DNA of 64,000 nt, taken from Coptis chinensis (lineage: Eukaryota > Streptophyta > Magnoliopsida > Ranunculales > Ranunculaceae). The notes under the pieces were generated by a model. It was not told where the DNA came from. It made no database searches and worked only from the letters and a program-made list of their open reading frames with translations. Location of the stretch: positions 15,642,001-15,706,000 of the forward strand of contig CM027380.1 in assembly GCA_015680905.1 (NCBI GenBank), given 5' to 3'. A program made the translations under genes and the position numbers. Positions within the stretch are counted from its first letter, which is position 1. Each line of letters opens with the position of its first letter. Shown piece after piece: positions 23,065 through 34,587 of this stretch.

Positions 23065-25576
23065 AACCTATATGCCCAACAAAGGCTGCAATATTATCAG
23101 CTACACTTCGATGGCCAGACAAATGCTAATCCTCAACTGACACAAGGAGATTTGGCTGCAGGGAGAGATTGGTATGGGATAGATATATCAATTAAAGCAA
23201 TGCCAAGTTGAAAGATTTTGTTCCCTGGCAGCTTCATTAGTACTGAGAAAGAGGTTTCTCTTCCTATGAGAAAGATAAGTGAAGCTTCCCAGTAGCTGCT
23301 CAGGGCAACTTATTCTTCAGATATTTGCGGGGAAATGTGCTATAGTTGTATCCTATTTATTTGCATTATTTCACCCCGGGCTTTATCGCGTTCTTCTACC
23401 CCTACTCAATTCGGAGCATGTCAAATAAAAGCATGTCTTTTGGTAGGGTGTGTAAGTGTGTAACGTGTACATTTTTTCCTTTATTAGTTAATTAAAGTTA
23501 AGGTCTAAGATCTCAACTCTCAAAGGGACTGTTGTACAAAAAGAAAAAAAGAAAAATTGCAGTGCTGTACGGTCTTTCTGCAAGTTTGTAAGTTAGATGT
23601 GCTTGGCCTGGTTAGGAGCATGACACATCTTTTGTTGAGTAAAATGATTGCCTCAGAATCGAGGTAAAACTTTGTGTTTGCTATTCGAACAGGAATAATG
23701 AGGATGAGGGACAACTTACTGTCGTAGAAAGTTTGTCAGACAAGGCGTTCACCCAAATTCCATTCACTTAATTAATTTATTAGTTTTTTTTTTTTTTTTT
23801 TTCCAAAAATTTGGGGGTCGGGGTGGGGGTGGCAGACGGGTCTTTCTTCTAATTTTGTACCACCCCTTGAGTAAACCTGGCACAGACAACATATCATAGC
23901 GTTCGAAAAGAAGCTTATTATTACCTTGAATTCCGACGTGGAAATGGTTACCGAAGCATTATTCACTTTTTTGGACGTGCCTTGCCAATTACTAATAACT
24001 CTACGTTAGAACACCATTCTCAATTTAAGCAATAATCGTATTTTCTATGGCATTCTGTTAATAGTTCACTTCCTCCAAACATCTCATTCGACTTTGCTTT
24101 ATCCCATCTCCTACTGAAGATGGAGACCTTCAAGTATATTTTTAAAATTCCTTCTCCACTCTTTTTTGGCATGATCAGTTATCGATTCTGTCTCATGCGA
24201 AGATGATGCTTCCAGTCTGTGTACTGTGTACTGATCGTGGGAACCAGATAACTGATCCCTCCCTTGGACTCAAACGAAACTGCATAAGGGACAAATACAC
24301 ATGATAGGCACAAAACTGAACTGATGCCGTTTGTATGAAAAGGAAACAAGAAGAGCCCCCTGTTAATATGCAGCAATGACTAAATCATATATTAAACAGG
24401 TGAACACGCATTTTGAAGTTTGTTGTGTTGCTCAGCGTGCGTTTTTGTGCTTTCAGATAAAAGGGGTTCAAGGATTCCCCATGTTTCAATGGCCATTGGT
24501 CACGACAATCCCCATACGTTGTGCCATAAGCCCATAATACAAATGTTACATTCAAGGATAGGGAAAAGAAAATTAAAAACTCTCGAGCATATTGCCTCCT
24601 TGAGGTTCCCCTCGCTGAAATTAACATTGGAGAAGCTCAGCTTCGCGGGATCCCAACTTGATGAATCTTCAAAGTTAGATGAGTGGCTCTGGCAGGATGA
24701 CTGCATCAAGTTTCTTATCAGTCAAATTTATGACCTACCGCATCTGAGACACGTACCACTTTTTTTTTCAGAGTACCACTTTTTTTTCCGAGTGTTTGTC
24801 GATTTTGAAAATATAACAGTACACGAACAATATCAACTCTGAGAGTTTCCAGAAAAAGAATATTGAGCAAGATACAAATCAATTCTTTCAGTGTTGAGCA
24901 AAAGAATATGAACACCATAAATGACCATTCTTCCACTGTTGGGTTGTTTCCAGTGATGCTATATAGATATATACACCGTTGGAGACAACAAGGGTCATGA
25001 TGATTATCTGTGGCAGTAGGAATCGCTCTCCATCAAACACATGATTCAGGTGCTGTCAGGTTAATGTGCAAGACAATGTAAGACCACAGGTGAATTTCAT
25101 TCAAGGAGAAAAGAGGACTGAATATTAACATAGACTGCAAGCTTGGGCATTATCTTTTCTATCAGACCACAAATAGTGACTTTAATTATGTCCCTGTCTG
25201 GTATAATAAGTTGGAAAGAAAAATCCACGTTATGCTTGTAAAATTCATTGTCATGAGTGGATCTAGTCATCTAGGTTATACAGTAAGAATCCTGTGAACT
25301 ACAATTGCCAACAAAAACAGAATATCCACTAAAAGCATACTAATTTACTAATGGTTGGGGAAATATAGAAGCTCAATTGTATTCTTTGATGAATCAGAAT
25401 CGAAGTGTTAATAAGAAAAACTATGTTGGCCTACAAAATTAATTTTCCCCTATTAAGGGCGGTACAAATCATGTCACTGCTAAGTTCAGCAATCACAATC
25501 TAATAAGCAAAATAAACGAAATACTCGGCTATAAGAATTAACCTTTCTGTTTTAAGGATCTCAAAATTGTAGTTTG
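23065..25576. other. Intergenic region between convergent symplekin and GT43 genes
   Basis: The plus-strand symplekin gene and the minus-strand GT43 gene converge here. The first 400-450 bp are the likely symplekin 3' UTR, with AATAAA within GTCAAATAAAAGCATG (about 23423-23438). A poly-T tract is at about 23785-23802. The open frames at 24385-24842 on both strands show no recognisable domain and I treat them as non-coding. The GT43 3' UTR should lie at about 25300-25576. Confidence 0.6.
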
Positions 25577-27177
25577 TCAGTGAAGGGGTACAACAGTAAC
25601 AAGGTTCTTCTGAAGGTGCCATCCTCTGGGATAAACAAAATTACGACCTTCCAAATGAAGATGCCAATTCATAATCCTTAAACACTGATAAGGTATGGGT
25701 TCCATCTGACTCTCATCTTCTACGATCTGTTCTATAAACGTAGTCTCCTAGATATACAAAGTGCACAAATACAGCATTAGCAGTTGAAAAGATAGATTAG
25801 TATTAAAAACATTTAAGTAGAAAATAATATTATGGTGTGGAAAGTGATCAGAAACAAATAGAGGATATGAAGCATACTTGAAAACCTTCTTTGACTGTAT
25901 CTAGCTGTCGTATGGAATCTGAAGTTGGACGGTGCCATCTCTTAGGGTTCCATAAGATGGTGCTGTTAAATGCAAATCCTGACATATCAACATGGAACCT
26001 TCGAAGTTTTTTACTTTTTTCATTTGTATGCCATCCAATTACTTGACTACCATTGCATACAGGACCTTCCAGTATCGCCTTGTTTTTGCTTGGTGCAAGC
26101 ATAGCAACAGGCCAAGTGCCAAATCGGCTGAAAATTTACAAAAATGGAAAATTATTGAAGATGCAAGAGAAAACACAAAAAATTACAATCTAAAGGCTCA
26201 TTGAAACATGCAAGAACACATACTAGCCTACTTGCAACCAATGGAAGTTACATGAATTTGCCTGATAGATGACTAACGGTATAATCTTGCTGAAATGATC
26301 TTTTGTCCTATTTCTTCTTCTAACATAAACAATATAAATACTACAAAAAATGATAAAAAATAATAATAAAAAAATACCTGATTTCTCTCAAGCTCTCAAA
26401 CAACGCAAGGGCATAGACATTATCATCATCGGCAAAGTACACAATCCCATCAAGCTTGTGGTGTTCAATATGCTCAAGAGCAGTATTCCTCTGATGAACC
26501 CCTCTATCTTTTACATTCGTCGAATTCTTCATACACACAAGATGTCTATACATGACACCCGTTTTCCTCAATATCTTCGAAGTCTCAATTGATTCCTTAC
26601 TCATCTCCACTACAATCCACAAAACCGGAGGCGGTACAAGCCTCAAAACTTGACTCAACCGATTCAAAAAGTACGCTTGCATTGCCCGATTATAAGTTGG
26701 TGTCACAATAATCAACTGCTTCCTTGGACTAAAAAAACTCAACTTGTCATCTTCCACTTCTGGTTTAGTCTCAAGAATTAAATTCTCTAAAACAGCATTT
26801 TCTCTTCTAACAACATTATTCAAATCCATTTGAGCTCTCGTCGAAAGTTGTTGTTGTTTAATCTCAAATGAAAAATCTTTACTTGTAGTAATATCATCGA
26901 AAGGACTAATAAATGGAATCAAACCAATTACAAAACCAAATGTAAAACATATCAAGAAACGTTTCAATGACCATTTCCAAGTAAAAAAATTACCTTTCTT
27001 GGGTGGGTACCTTTGAAACAATACCCAAGCTAGAAATCTACTGAAACATAGTAAAAATCTTAAAAACAATCGAATAAAAAACATACCCAAAGACTTCAAA
27101 CTACTCGAAGTCGATGACCCACCATTGTATTGATACTTATTATAAGCTGGTGACTGAGCTCGTCGAAATGAGGCCAT
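25577..27177 (-). CDS. IRX9H: GT43 family glycosyltransferase, IRX9/IRX9H-like (xylan synthesis), 3 exons, 406 aa
   Basis: This is a putative Golgi type II membrane enzyme of glycosyltransferase family 43, the IRX9 branch annotated as beta-1,4-xylosyltransferase in xylan backbone elongation (family knowledge). Minus-strand exons are 27177-26378, 26127-25878 and 25747-25577, joining in frame (800+250+171 nt). A single hydrophobic anchor lies at about residues 73-90 ([17 protein letters not shown]) after a basic cytosolic N-terminus. The GT43 domain starts at about 155 ([20 protein letters not shown]) and has the acidic metal-binding motif ADDDNVY (DDD at 250-252). Conserved blocks [24 protein letters not shown] and [13 protein letters not shown] follow. 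Nothing is broken. Assignment to IRX9H rather than IRX9 rests on the [10 protein letters not shown] start and C-terminal blocks remembered from the family, so the symbol is tentative. Confidence 0.92.
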
Positions 27178-27879
27178 AGCTCGAAATGGATTGAATCAAA
27201 GGTGATTCATTTATACATTATCTGAAGAGATTGAAAGAATGGGCTTGTTTTGAAATTGGAATTGAGTAAAGATTGTTTTTTTGTATTTATTGGAGAGAGA
27301 GAAGAAGGGGCAATGATTTGGGCGATGATGATGGAGGTGTGTACTCAAAAGTCAAAATTAAGACAGTAGATGGACCACACCTGGTCTCCTTCAGTTGACC
27401 AAAATTTATGGTGGATTTGGGTCCATTTCATTGAGCCATGTGTTTTGTGCGTAAGTGCATAAAATGTTTTCTCTCAGCATTTCGTACTATGGCAGACACT
27501 GTCCAAGAATCGATCAGTATTCTTTTTTATTTTTATTGTTGAACTCAAGGATCAGTCATTTGCTTCTTTATGTTCATCAATTTCTATAGGTGTTCTTCCT
27601 ACAATTCAAGTACATGGATGGCTGGAATGCTGGATCATAATATAATGGCCTGAACCTCTCTAGCTGGATATAATTTTGTCTAAAGTGAGGCAACACGACG
27701 TTGGTTGTGTTTGGTTCTCTATAATATGGTCAACTTTTTATTGGTACGTTGGTTGTAGGTGATATAATCTAATTCGATTCTGCTTTTCTATTTTCATTTT
27801 TGTCCTTCTTGCTAGTTTGTATAATTATTATTACTATTTTTGCTGGACACTTGTACTCTAGAACTTATAACACCGTATT
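27178..27879 (-). promoter_or_regulatory. Upstream region of the GT43 gene
   Basis: Purine-rich sequence (GGAGAGAGAGAAGAAGG, 27292-27308 on the plus strand) lies about 120 bp upstream of the ATG and reads as a CT-rich tract in the gene sense, common in plant 5' leaders. No clear TATA box was located. About 700 bp upstream of the ATG the region runs into retrotransposon DNA (27880 on), so the promoter is probably compact. Confidence 0.35.
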
Positions 27880-27944
27880 CTGAGTTGATGTTTGTCCCCA
27901 TGACGAAAAACAAGATGTTTCCTCTTGAGTTGATGATTTTGCAC
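27880..27944 (+). pseudogene. Remnant of an older plus-strand copia (pre-integrase region), left of the nested insertion
   Basis: The plus strand encodes FVPMTKNKMFPLE, a motif found just before the GAG-pre-integrase zinc region of Ty1/copia polyproteins. The same frame resumes after the nested element at 33507 with a short linker leading into SRLWHFWYGRLHFNGLKLL, which is the next part of that domain. Sequence further left is too decayed to assign. Confidence 0.7.
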
Positions 27945-28597
27945 TGTTCGGTAATAACGATATTAATCGATCCCCATTGCATAGATAATTTGTATTTGAA
28001 CCAACAACAATCTCTAAACAATTTTAAATATTCATTACAACCAACTTAGCATGCATAACTCTCTAAACAACTATTAATAACAGATAATAATGCAAAGAGA
28101 AGAATAAGCATACTACAAACACAAAGATATACTGTGGTTCGGCCAATTATGCCTACTTCTACAAGAGCTAATCATTTTATAAAGTGGGAAGGAAGATTAC
28201 AATCACTCATTTCAGTCTCTCACCTTATTAGATCACTCCTATATTTTTACAGGCTTGTCTCTCTGTAAAGGTTATCTTTCAATCTTGATTGCTTTCAAGA
28301 TTGGGTTTCTCTCTCTTGTGTTGCCTTGGTTTGTGTGTTAGGTTTTGCCAAAAACCCCAACTTATATTACAAACTCGCGGTTTCACAAAAATAGAATTCT
28401 GCCGAAATTAGGTATGGGCGCGGGCGCGTTATCAGCAATGCCAATGTCGAGCGTGCACGCCTTCAACGTATTGTTTATTGTTCACAAAGATGGCATGAGC
28501 GCCGCGCCAAGAAGCAGACTAACTGAAGCGCCGCCGCGCGGACTTCTTCATGCAAATAGAACTTCTTTCTCTTCTTATATGAGGGATAACTCTAACA
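27945..28597 (-). repeat. 3' LTR of the nested copia element (653 bp)
   Basis: In element sense it begins TGTTAGAGTTATCCCTCATA. It follows a polypurine tract, GGGAAGGGGAGAT (28610-28598, minus strand). Its far end abuts the target duplication TGCAC at 27940-27944. Confidence 0.92.
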
Positions 28598-28739
28598 ATC
28601 TCCCCTTCCCGAACAGTGAGGGGGGATACCTCCATGTAATTTCCAAATCAACAGGAGGAGTGTACTACCATTCTTGCGGTAGCACAACAAACATCAAACT
28701 TACCTTTCGATAAGACTTTGGTCATCATATCCAACCCGT

Positions 28740-29300
28740 TCTTGTCGGTATGGATCTTCTCAATACACAAATGCTTGTCTTCGAGTATTTCTCTAATCTA
28801 ATGATAACGCACATATATGTGCTTGGATTTAGAATGAAAACTTGAATTCTTGTTTAAATGGATGACGCTCTGACTGTCACATAGAACACTACAAACTGTT
28901 TCTGCTTTATCCCTAATTCATCGAAGAACCTCTTCATCCATAGCATCTTTTTGCAACACTCAGTGGCTGTAATATACTCGGTTTCTGTAGTGGAGAAGAT
29001 AACACACTTTTGCAACTTAGATTGCCAAGAAACTGCTCCCCCTGCAAAAGTAACCAAATAACTGGAGGTGGACTTCATTGAGTCTACATCACTTGCCATG
29101 TCTGTATCAGTGTAACCTTCAAGTAAGGGCATACACTCACCAAAACACAAACACGATTTGGAAGTTCCCTTGAGATATCTCAATATCCACTTAATACCCT
29201 TTCCAATGCTCTTTATCCGGATTTGACAGAACTTATACCCGGATTTGATAGAAATCGGCTTACAACACCAACGACGAAAGCAATATCCGGTCTTGTACAC
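28740..29300 (-). pseudogene. Copia RNase H domain
   Basis: The minus strand reads WILRYLKGTSKSCLCFGE, GYTDTDMASDVDSMKSTSSY, GGAVSWQSKLQKCVIFSTTE and TEYITATECCKKMLWMKRFF, the usual copia RNase H blocks. The tail (to about 28740) carries KHIYVRYH-like and DMMTKVLSKGKFD remnants with stops. Confidence 0.88.
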
Positions 29301-30383
29301 ACCATTGCATACATCAAGCTGCCCACTGCAAATGCATGAGGAATCTTTTCCATCTGACTCTGCTCATGCTCACCTTTTGGACACATATCTTTGGTAATGC
29401 AGAACTGGCCACCAAGCGGACAACTGACTGGCTTCGCTTGATCCATGTTAAATCTCTTCAACACTTTCTCAATGTAGCTTTCTTGAGAAAGCCACAACTT
29501 CCCACTTTTTCTGTTACGAGTGATCCGCATCCTAAGTATTTGCTTTGCTTGACCCAAATCTTTCATCTCAAAGGACTTACTCAAGTCTTTCTTTAACTTG
29601 GATATTTTGTTGATGTTTGGGACAACTATCAACATATCATCCACATACAACAAGAGCACTATGAAATCTCCATCTGGAAATTTATGAACAAATACACAAT
29701 GATTGGAAGCAGACTTCTTGTATCCTTACTTCGCAATAAAGGAATCAAATTTTATGTACCACTGTCTCGGTGCCTGCTTCAACCCATACAAGCTCTTTAT
29801 CAGCTTGCATACTAGGTGTTTCTTGCCTTTGACCTCAAACCCCTCTAGGCTGGTCCATGTAGACATCTTCTTCAAGGTCTCCATGAAGAAAAGCTGTCTT
29901 GACATCTACTTGCTTAACCTCTAGATTCATACTTGCGGTCATACCCAATACCACCCGGATAGAAGTCATCTTTACTACAGGAGAGAAAATTTCATCAAAG
30001 TCAATACCTTTCATTTGACCGAATCCCTTCACAACAAGTCCAGCTTTGTGCCTTGGGTGTGGATTATTCTCCTCATGCTTGACTTTATTGTAAATCCACT
30101 TATTCTTGAGAATTTTTCTTCCTTTTGGTTTCTCAACTAACTCATAAGTGTGATTCTTATGCAAAGAATCCATCTCATCATGCATGACCTTCAACCACTT
30201 CTCCTTGTCTGTACCTTCAAATGCCTCTTGATAGTATATAAGTTCTCTACCATCAGATAGTAAAACATACGTATGTGGTGGATACTTGGTTGAAGCTTGT
30301 CTCTCTCTGTCAGACCTCTTTGCCCCATCTTTTGGTGCCTCAGGAGGATGCACTTCTTCTTGCTCAGGTGGTGGTTCATGCAC
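29213..30383 (-). pseudogene. Copia reverse transcriptase (RVT_2), split in two frames
   Basis: The first part (30383-29835) has WLKVMHDEMDSLHKNHTYEL, KGIDFDEIFSPVVKMTSIR and [19 protein letters not shown]. It ends in a stop after DQPRGV. After a gap with stops and frame changes, the second part (29659-29213) has LLLYVDDMLIV (the YVDD active site) and DLGQAKQILRMRI. The YVDD site is intact but the frame is not continuous. Confidence 0.9.
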
Positions 30384-30410
30384 TTCATTTGCATCTTCTA
30401 TATCAATAGG

Positions 30411-31431
30411 TTATATCCCATCATGAGCAATAGGATCATCATCATCATGAGATTCAAACTCATGGTTCTCTACATTCTCAATGCCTTCTACACGTTCCAT
30501 AGTAGGAACTTCTAGTTTTGAATCAACAAGATCATTAGTGAAAGCCTGTCGTATCTCACCCTCCTTGAAATCTGCTATGGTTTGGTCTTCCAAGAACACA
30601 TCTCGACTTTGGATTACCTTCTTGTTAATCGGATCATTGAGTTTGTAGCCAAACTTCTCATCCCCATAACCCAGAAAAATACACTGCTTGGCTTTGTCAT
30701 CAAGCTTAGATCTCTCATCCTTGGGAATATGAACAATTGCCCTGCACCCAAATACCCTCAAGTATCCATAATCAACATCTTTGCCAGACCATACTCTCTC
30801 TGGATAATTACTATTCAGAGGCTTTGACGGCAATAAGTTGATCACATGCATGGTTGTACGCATTGTTTCTACCCAGTAACTTCTAGGTAACTTAGAGTGA
30901 GACAACATGCATCTCATCCTCTCTACAATGGTCCGGTTCATCCTCTCGGCTATACCATTTTGTTGCGGAGTCTTGGGAACGGTTTGCTCATGACGAATCC
31001 CATGACTCTGGCAATACTCTTCAAACGGCCTAATGTACTCATCCCCATTAGCTGAGTGAATACACTTTAAAGGCTTCCCTGTCTCTCTTTCTACCATACT
31101 ATGGAAAATCTTGAACACGCCAAGTACTTCATCCTTGGTCTTCAGACTATATGCCCATATCTTTCTTGATGCATCATCAATGAAAGTCAAGAAGTATAAA
31201 GCTTCCCCGTGGGACTTTACTCTTATAGGACCACATAAGTCAGTGTGAACTAGCTCAAGGACATTGTCCTTTCTGTGAGACGGGAATCTTTAGAAAGACA
31301 CCCTGTGTTGCGCGCTTTCCTACCAAATAATGAGTGCATCTATTTAAATGTATACCTTTAATGTTTGGCAAGGCCTTTTGCTTGGCAAGAACTTCCATGC
31401 TTTTTTCACCCATATGACATACTCTCTTATG
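30411..31431 (-). pseudogene. Copia integrase (GAG-pre-integrase and rve core)
   Basis: The readable frame 31190-30411 starts inside the core at TFIDDASRKIWAYSLKTKDE and includes TVPKTPQQNGIAERMNRTIVE with the catalytic Glu. It continues with the copia C-terminal motif KQCIFLGYGDEKFGYKL. The second catalytic block reads HSANGDEY where S-D-N-G-G-E-Y is expected, so the catalytic Asp is Ala. The zinc-binding part upstream (31200-31431) is broken by frameshifts. Confidence 0.88.
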
Positions 31432-31870
31432 TCATAGCTCGGAGGAAGCTTCTTCTTCTGCCGCATTTGCTTCTGCTTTACACAAACTAGCCTGTGTCTT
31501 GTAAAGAGAGCACGTTTTCTTCCCTTTAGCAGCTACAATGGAACCTCTGCTCAGTTTCCACACCCCGTTACCAAACGAGTTTAGAAAGCCATCATCATTT
31601 AACTTCCCAGCGGAAATTTGGCTTAGCCAAATGTCAGGGACATGTCTTACATCCTTGAGTGTCAAGGTATAGCCAACATTGGTTTCTACATGAACATCAC
31701 CAATGCCTACAATCTTTGAGACTCCCTTGTTACCCATCTTTATCTCACCAAAATCACCACAGTTGTAGGTAGTGAAGAATTCCCTATGTGGTGTGACGTG
31801 ATAGGATGCTCCTATATCTATCCCCCACTCTGTATTCTAGCATGAGGTACTAAGACAGCACACACCACAT
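31432..31870 (-). pseudogene. Copia aspartic protease region
   Basis: The frame contains IDIGASYHVTPHREFF, where copia proteases normally have D-S/T-G at the active site; here the motif is D-I-G. It continues with KIVGIGDVHVETNVGYTLTL and LKDVRHVPDIWLSQISAGKL, characteristic of the Tnt1-like protease to pre-integrase linker. It ends at a TAG stop at 31432-31434, before the integrase zinc region. Confidence 0.8.
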
Positions 31871-31984
31871 TCTGACACAATTCCCACTAGACCATCGTCG
31901 ACTAGTGCGGTAGTATCTCTACCTGTGTTTCCGTTCCTCTGTACCATGTCTTAATGTACACAATTATTCTTCTCATCCCTCTTC

Positions 31985-32797
31985 AGTGTTATGCACTCGT
32001 ACCTGAAGTGACCCTTGGTGGCACAATAGTAATATTATCTCTCTGCCTTAGGAGTTCTAGCTTTACCCCTAGATTTGCTTCTGTCATCACCTCTAGAATG
32101 AGATGGTTTTCTGCTCTTACCTCTTTCCCGCTTCTCTGTGACAAGAATATCTGAGTGAGAGGAGTTGCTTCGTGAACCCCTTCTTGTCTCCTCATTCAAC
32201 AATATCCCGGTAGCCATCTCTATGGAAATGATTCCATCCTTAGCGGCTCTGTTAAGAGAAACTGCTAATGTCTCCCAATTGTCGGGTAGGGAGGTTAATA
32301 GGAACAAAACCTCAACTTCGTCTCCCATATTAATCTTCATCAAATGTAGCTGATTGATGGTATTCTGTACGTACTTCATTAAGATGCTCAGACATTGAAG
32401 AACCTTCTTTGTATTTCGTGTTAGAAAACTTCTTAATGAGCAGCACTTTGTTTCCGACCGACTTCCTCTCATAGAGGTCTTCGAGTTTTTTCCACAAGCC
32501 AAAAGCAGTAGTCTCTTGGGTTACATGGTGGAAAACACTGTCGTCAATCCACTGTCGAATGTACCCTATTGCTTTTCTGTTAAGTTTGGTCCACTCAACC
32601 GCCACTATTACGTCTGGTTTTACGCCCCCATTCTCAATGGGTTGTGCCAAGTCCTTGCAATATAGCAAGTCTTCCATCTTGGCTTTCCAGATGGTGTAGT
32701 TAGCTCTATTCAAACTAATCATGCGAGTGTTTCTAGAATGGTCCATCTCTACAAGTTGTTTCAACTCAAATCTTCTCTCAGGAATTTTGTCAAACAC
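31985..32797 (-). pseudogene. Copia gag (UBN2-type capsid and broken zinc knuckle)
   Basis: The first frame (32797-32330) carries the capsid-like region (NYTIWKAKMEDLL; LWKKLEDLYERKSVGNKVLL). After a frameshift near 32335-32350 the second frame continues (LLTSLPDNWETLAVSLNRA) into a basic SRGDDRSKSRGKAR stretch. The zinc knuckle reads YYYCATKGHFRYEC: the first Cys of the CX2CX4HX4C array is Tyr, and a TAA stop lies just before it. It is non-functional. Confidence 0.85.
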
Positions 32798-32842
32798 CTT
32801 CCGAGCAAAATTTGGATAATAACCTAGATTAATCTAACAAAG

Positions 32843-32854
32843 GCTCTGATACTA
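32843..32854 (-). other. Primer-binding site of the nested copia
   Basis: The minus strand reads TAGTATCAGAGC two bases after the LTR end. It matches the initiator-Met-tRNA-complementary TGGTATCAGAGC except at one base. Confidence 0.85.
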
Positions 32855-32856
32855 CT

Positions 32857-33506
32857 TGTTGGAGAATAACGATATCAATCGATCCATACTACACAGATAA
32901 CTTGTATTTGAACCAACAACAATCTCCAGACAATTCTAAATATTCAATACAACCAACCTAGCATGCCCAACTCTCTAAATAACTATTAACAACAGATAAT
33001 AACGTAAAGAGAATAATAGGCATACCACAACACAAAGATATACCGTGGTTCGGCCAATGGTGCCTACTTCCACAAGAGTTAATCCTTTTATAAAGTGGGA
33101 ATGAAGATTACAATCACTCCTTTCAGTCTCTCACCTTACTAGATCGTTCCTCTCTCTTTACAGGTTTGTCTATCTGTAAAGGTTATCTATCAATCCTTAT
33201 TGCTTTCAAGATTGGGTTTTCTCTCTCTTGTGTTGCCTTGGTTCGTGTGTTAGGTTTTGCCAAAAACCCCAACTTATATTGCAAACTCGCGGTTTCACAA
33301 AAATAGAATTCTGCTGAAATTAGGCATGGGTGCCGGCGCGCTCTTGGCAAGGCCAATGTCGAGCGCACGCGCCCTCAACGTACTGTTTCTTGTTCACGGC
33401 ATGGGCGCGGGCACGCCTTGGGTAAGACCAATCTGAGCGCGCGTGCTCAGACTTCTTCATGCAAACAAAACTTCTTTCTCTCCTCATGTGAGGGATAACT
33501 CCAACA
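32857..33506 (-). repeat. 5' LTR of the nested copia element (650 bp)
   Basis: In element sense it starts TGTTGGAGTTATCCCTCACA and ends ...TATTCTCCAACA. It is followed immediately by the primer-binding site at 32843-32854. It matches 27945-28597 throughout with scattered substitutions and small indels. Confidence 0.92.
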
Positions 33507-34578
33507 TGCACTTGTTGCTCATGCTAATGATGATTCCAGATTGTGGCACTTCTGGTATGGACGCCTCCATTTTAATGGGCTGAAGTTATTAAGACAGAAG
33601 AAGTTCGTGTTTGGTTTGCCATCTATTACTTGTGTTGACGATGTATGTGAAGGTTGTATATACGAGAAGCAGCACCGTCTTCCATTTCCAGTAGGTAAAG
33701 CATGGCGAGCAAATATACCCTTAGAACTACTCCATGCAGATATTTGTGGCCCAACACGTACTCATTCCTTCAGAAAAAGTCGATATTTTCTGCTCTTTAC
33801 AGATGATTATACTCGTATGAGCTGGGTGTATTTTCTTTCTTATAAGTCAGAAGCATTTGACAAGTTTAAGGAGTTTAAAACTTTTGTGAGAAAGAAAGCA
33901 GCCATGTGATCAGAGCGCACTTTTAGAACCGACAGAGGAGGAGAATTTCTATCCAATGAGTTTGAGTCTTTCTGCAAGCAATATGGTATACAACGACAAC
34001 TCACAGTAAGGAGAACTCTATAACAAAATGGGGTCACGAAAAGGAAGAATAGAACTGTGGTAGAGATGGCTCAGAGTATGTTAACTAAAAAGCAGCTGCC
34101 TAATATTTTTTAGGCGTAAGTGTCCCTCATCTCAGTTTCTTCTTCAATATTTCTCCAAAGAAAGGGTCAAGGCGACATGACTCCTTATGAAGCATGGTGA
34201 GATCGTAAACCAAATGTGAGTTATTTAAAAGTTTCCAGATGTATAGCTTATTCTTTGATTGATTCAAGTTCTCATAGCAAACTTGACAAGAAAAGTGAGA
34301 AGTGCATTTTTGTTGGGTATTGTGCTAATACGAAGGGTTATAGACTTTATAATCCCGAATCTAAGAAACTTATTATTTGTCGAGATGTTATATTCGATGA
34401 GAAAAGTTTCTGGGATCGGGAAGCAAAGGACAAACCGAATGTGCCATTTGTTGAAGACCAAGTAGAGTCGGACCAGTTAAAGGAGATGAGTGGTTCCAGT
34501 ACACCTCTTTGAGCTTCTCCTTTGAATTCACCTCAGCGTTCTTCTCCCATGCATATGAGTCCTCCTTTCTTCAATTTC
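33507..34578 (+). pseudogene. Older plus-strand copia: pre-integrase and integrase region, degenerate
   Basis: This continues the domain interrupted at 27944. WHFWYGRLHFNGLKLL and CEGCIYEKQHRLPFP belong to GAG-pre-integrase. LLHADICGPTRTHSFRKSRYF and LFTDDYTRMSWVYFL belong to the integrase core. A stop follows KKAAM (33907-33909), then TFRTDRGGEFLSNEFESFC and QNGVTKRKNRTVVEMAQSML with further stops. The frame 34216-34512 carries the integrase C-terminal LDKKSEKCIFVGYCANTKGY. The copy is interrupted again at 34579-34588. Confidence 0.88.
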
Positions 34579-34587
34579 ATCTCTGTC

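Larger units (their letters stand above)
27945..33506 (-). mobile_element. Complete but degenerate Ty1/copia retrotransposon, Tnt1/Tork-like, nested in another copia
   Basis: LTRs lie at 27945-28597 (3') and 32857-33506 (5'), both bounded by TGTT...AACA-type ends. The element has a primer-binding site, a polypurine tract and pol domains in copia order on the minus strand (gag, protease, integrase, RT, RNase H). A perfect 5-bp target duplication, TGCAC, flanks it at 27940-27944 and 33507-33511. The domains best resemble the Tnt1-94/Tork lineage. The LTRs differ at roughly one position in eight over the first 200 bp by eye, so the insertion is old. Stops and frameshifts break every domain, so the copy cannot act autonomously. 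Confidence 0.93.

Noticed and set aside
24385..24842. Overlapping open frames of 69-140 codons on both strands between symplekin and the GT43 gene
   Set aside because: No recognisable domain, both strands open at once, and no splice pattern or conserved motif; most likely chance frames.
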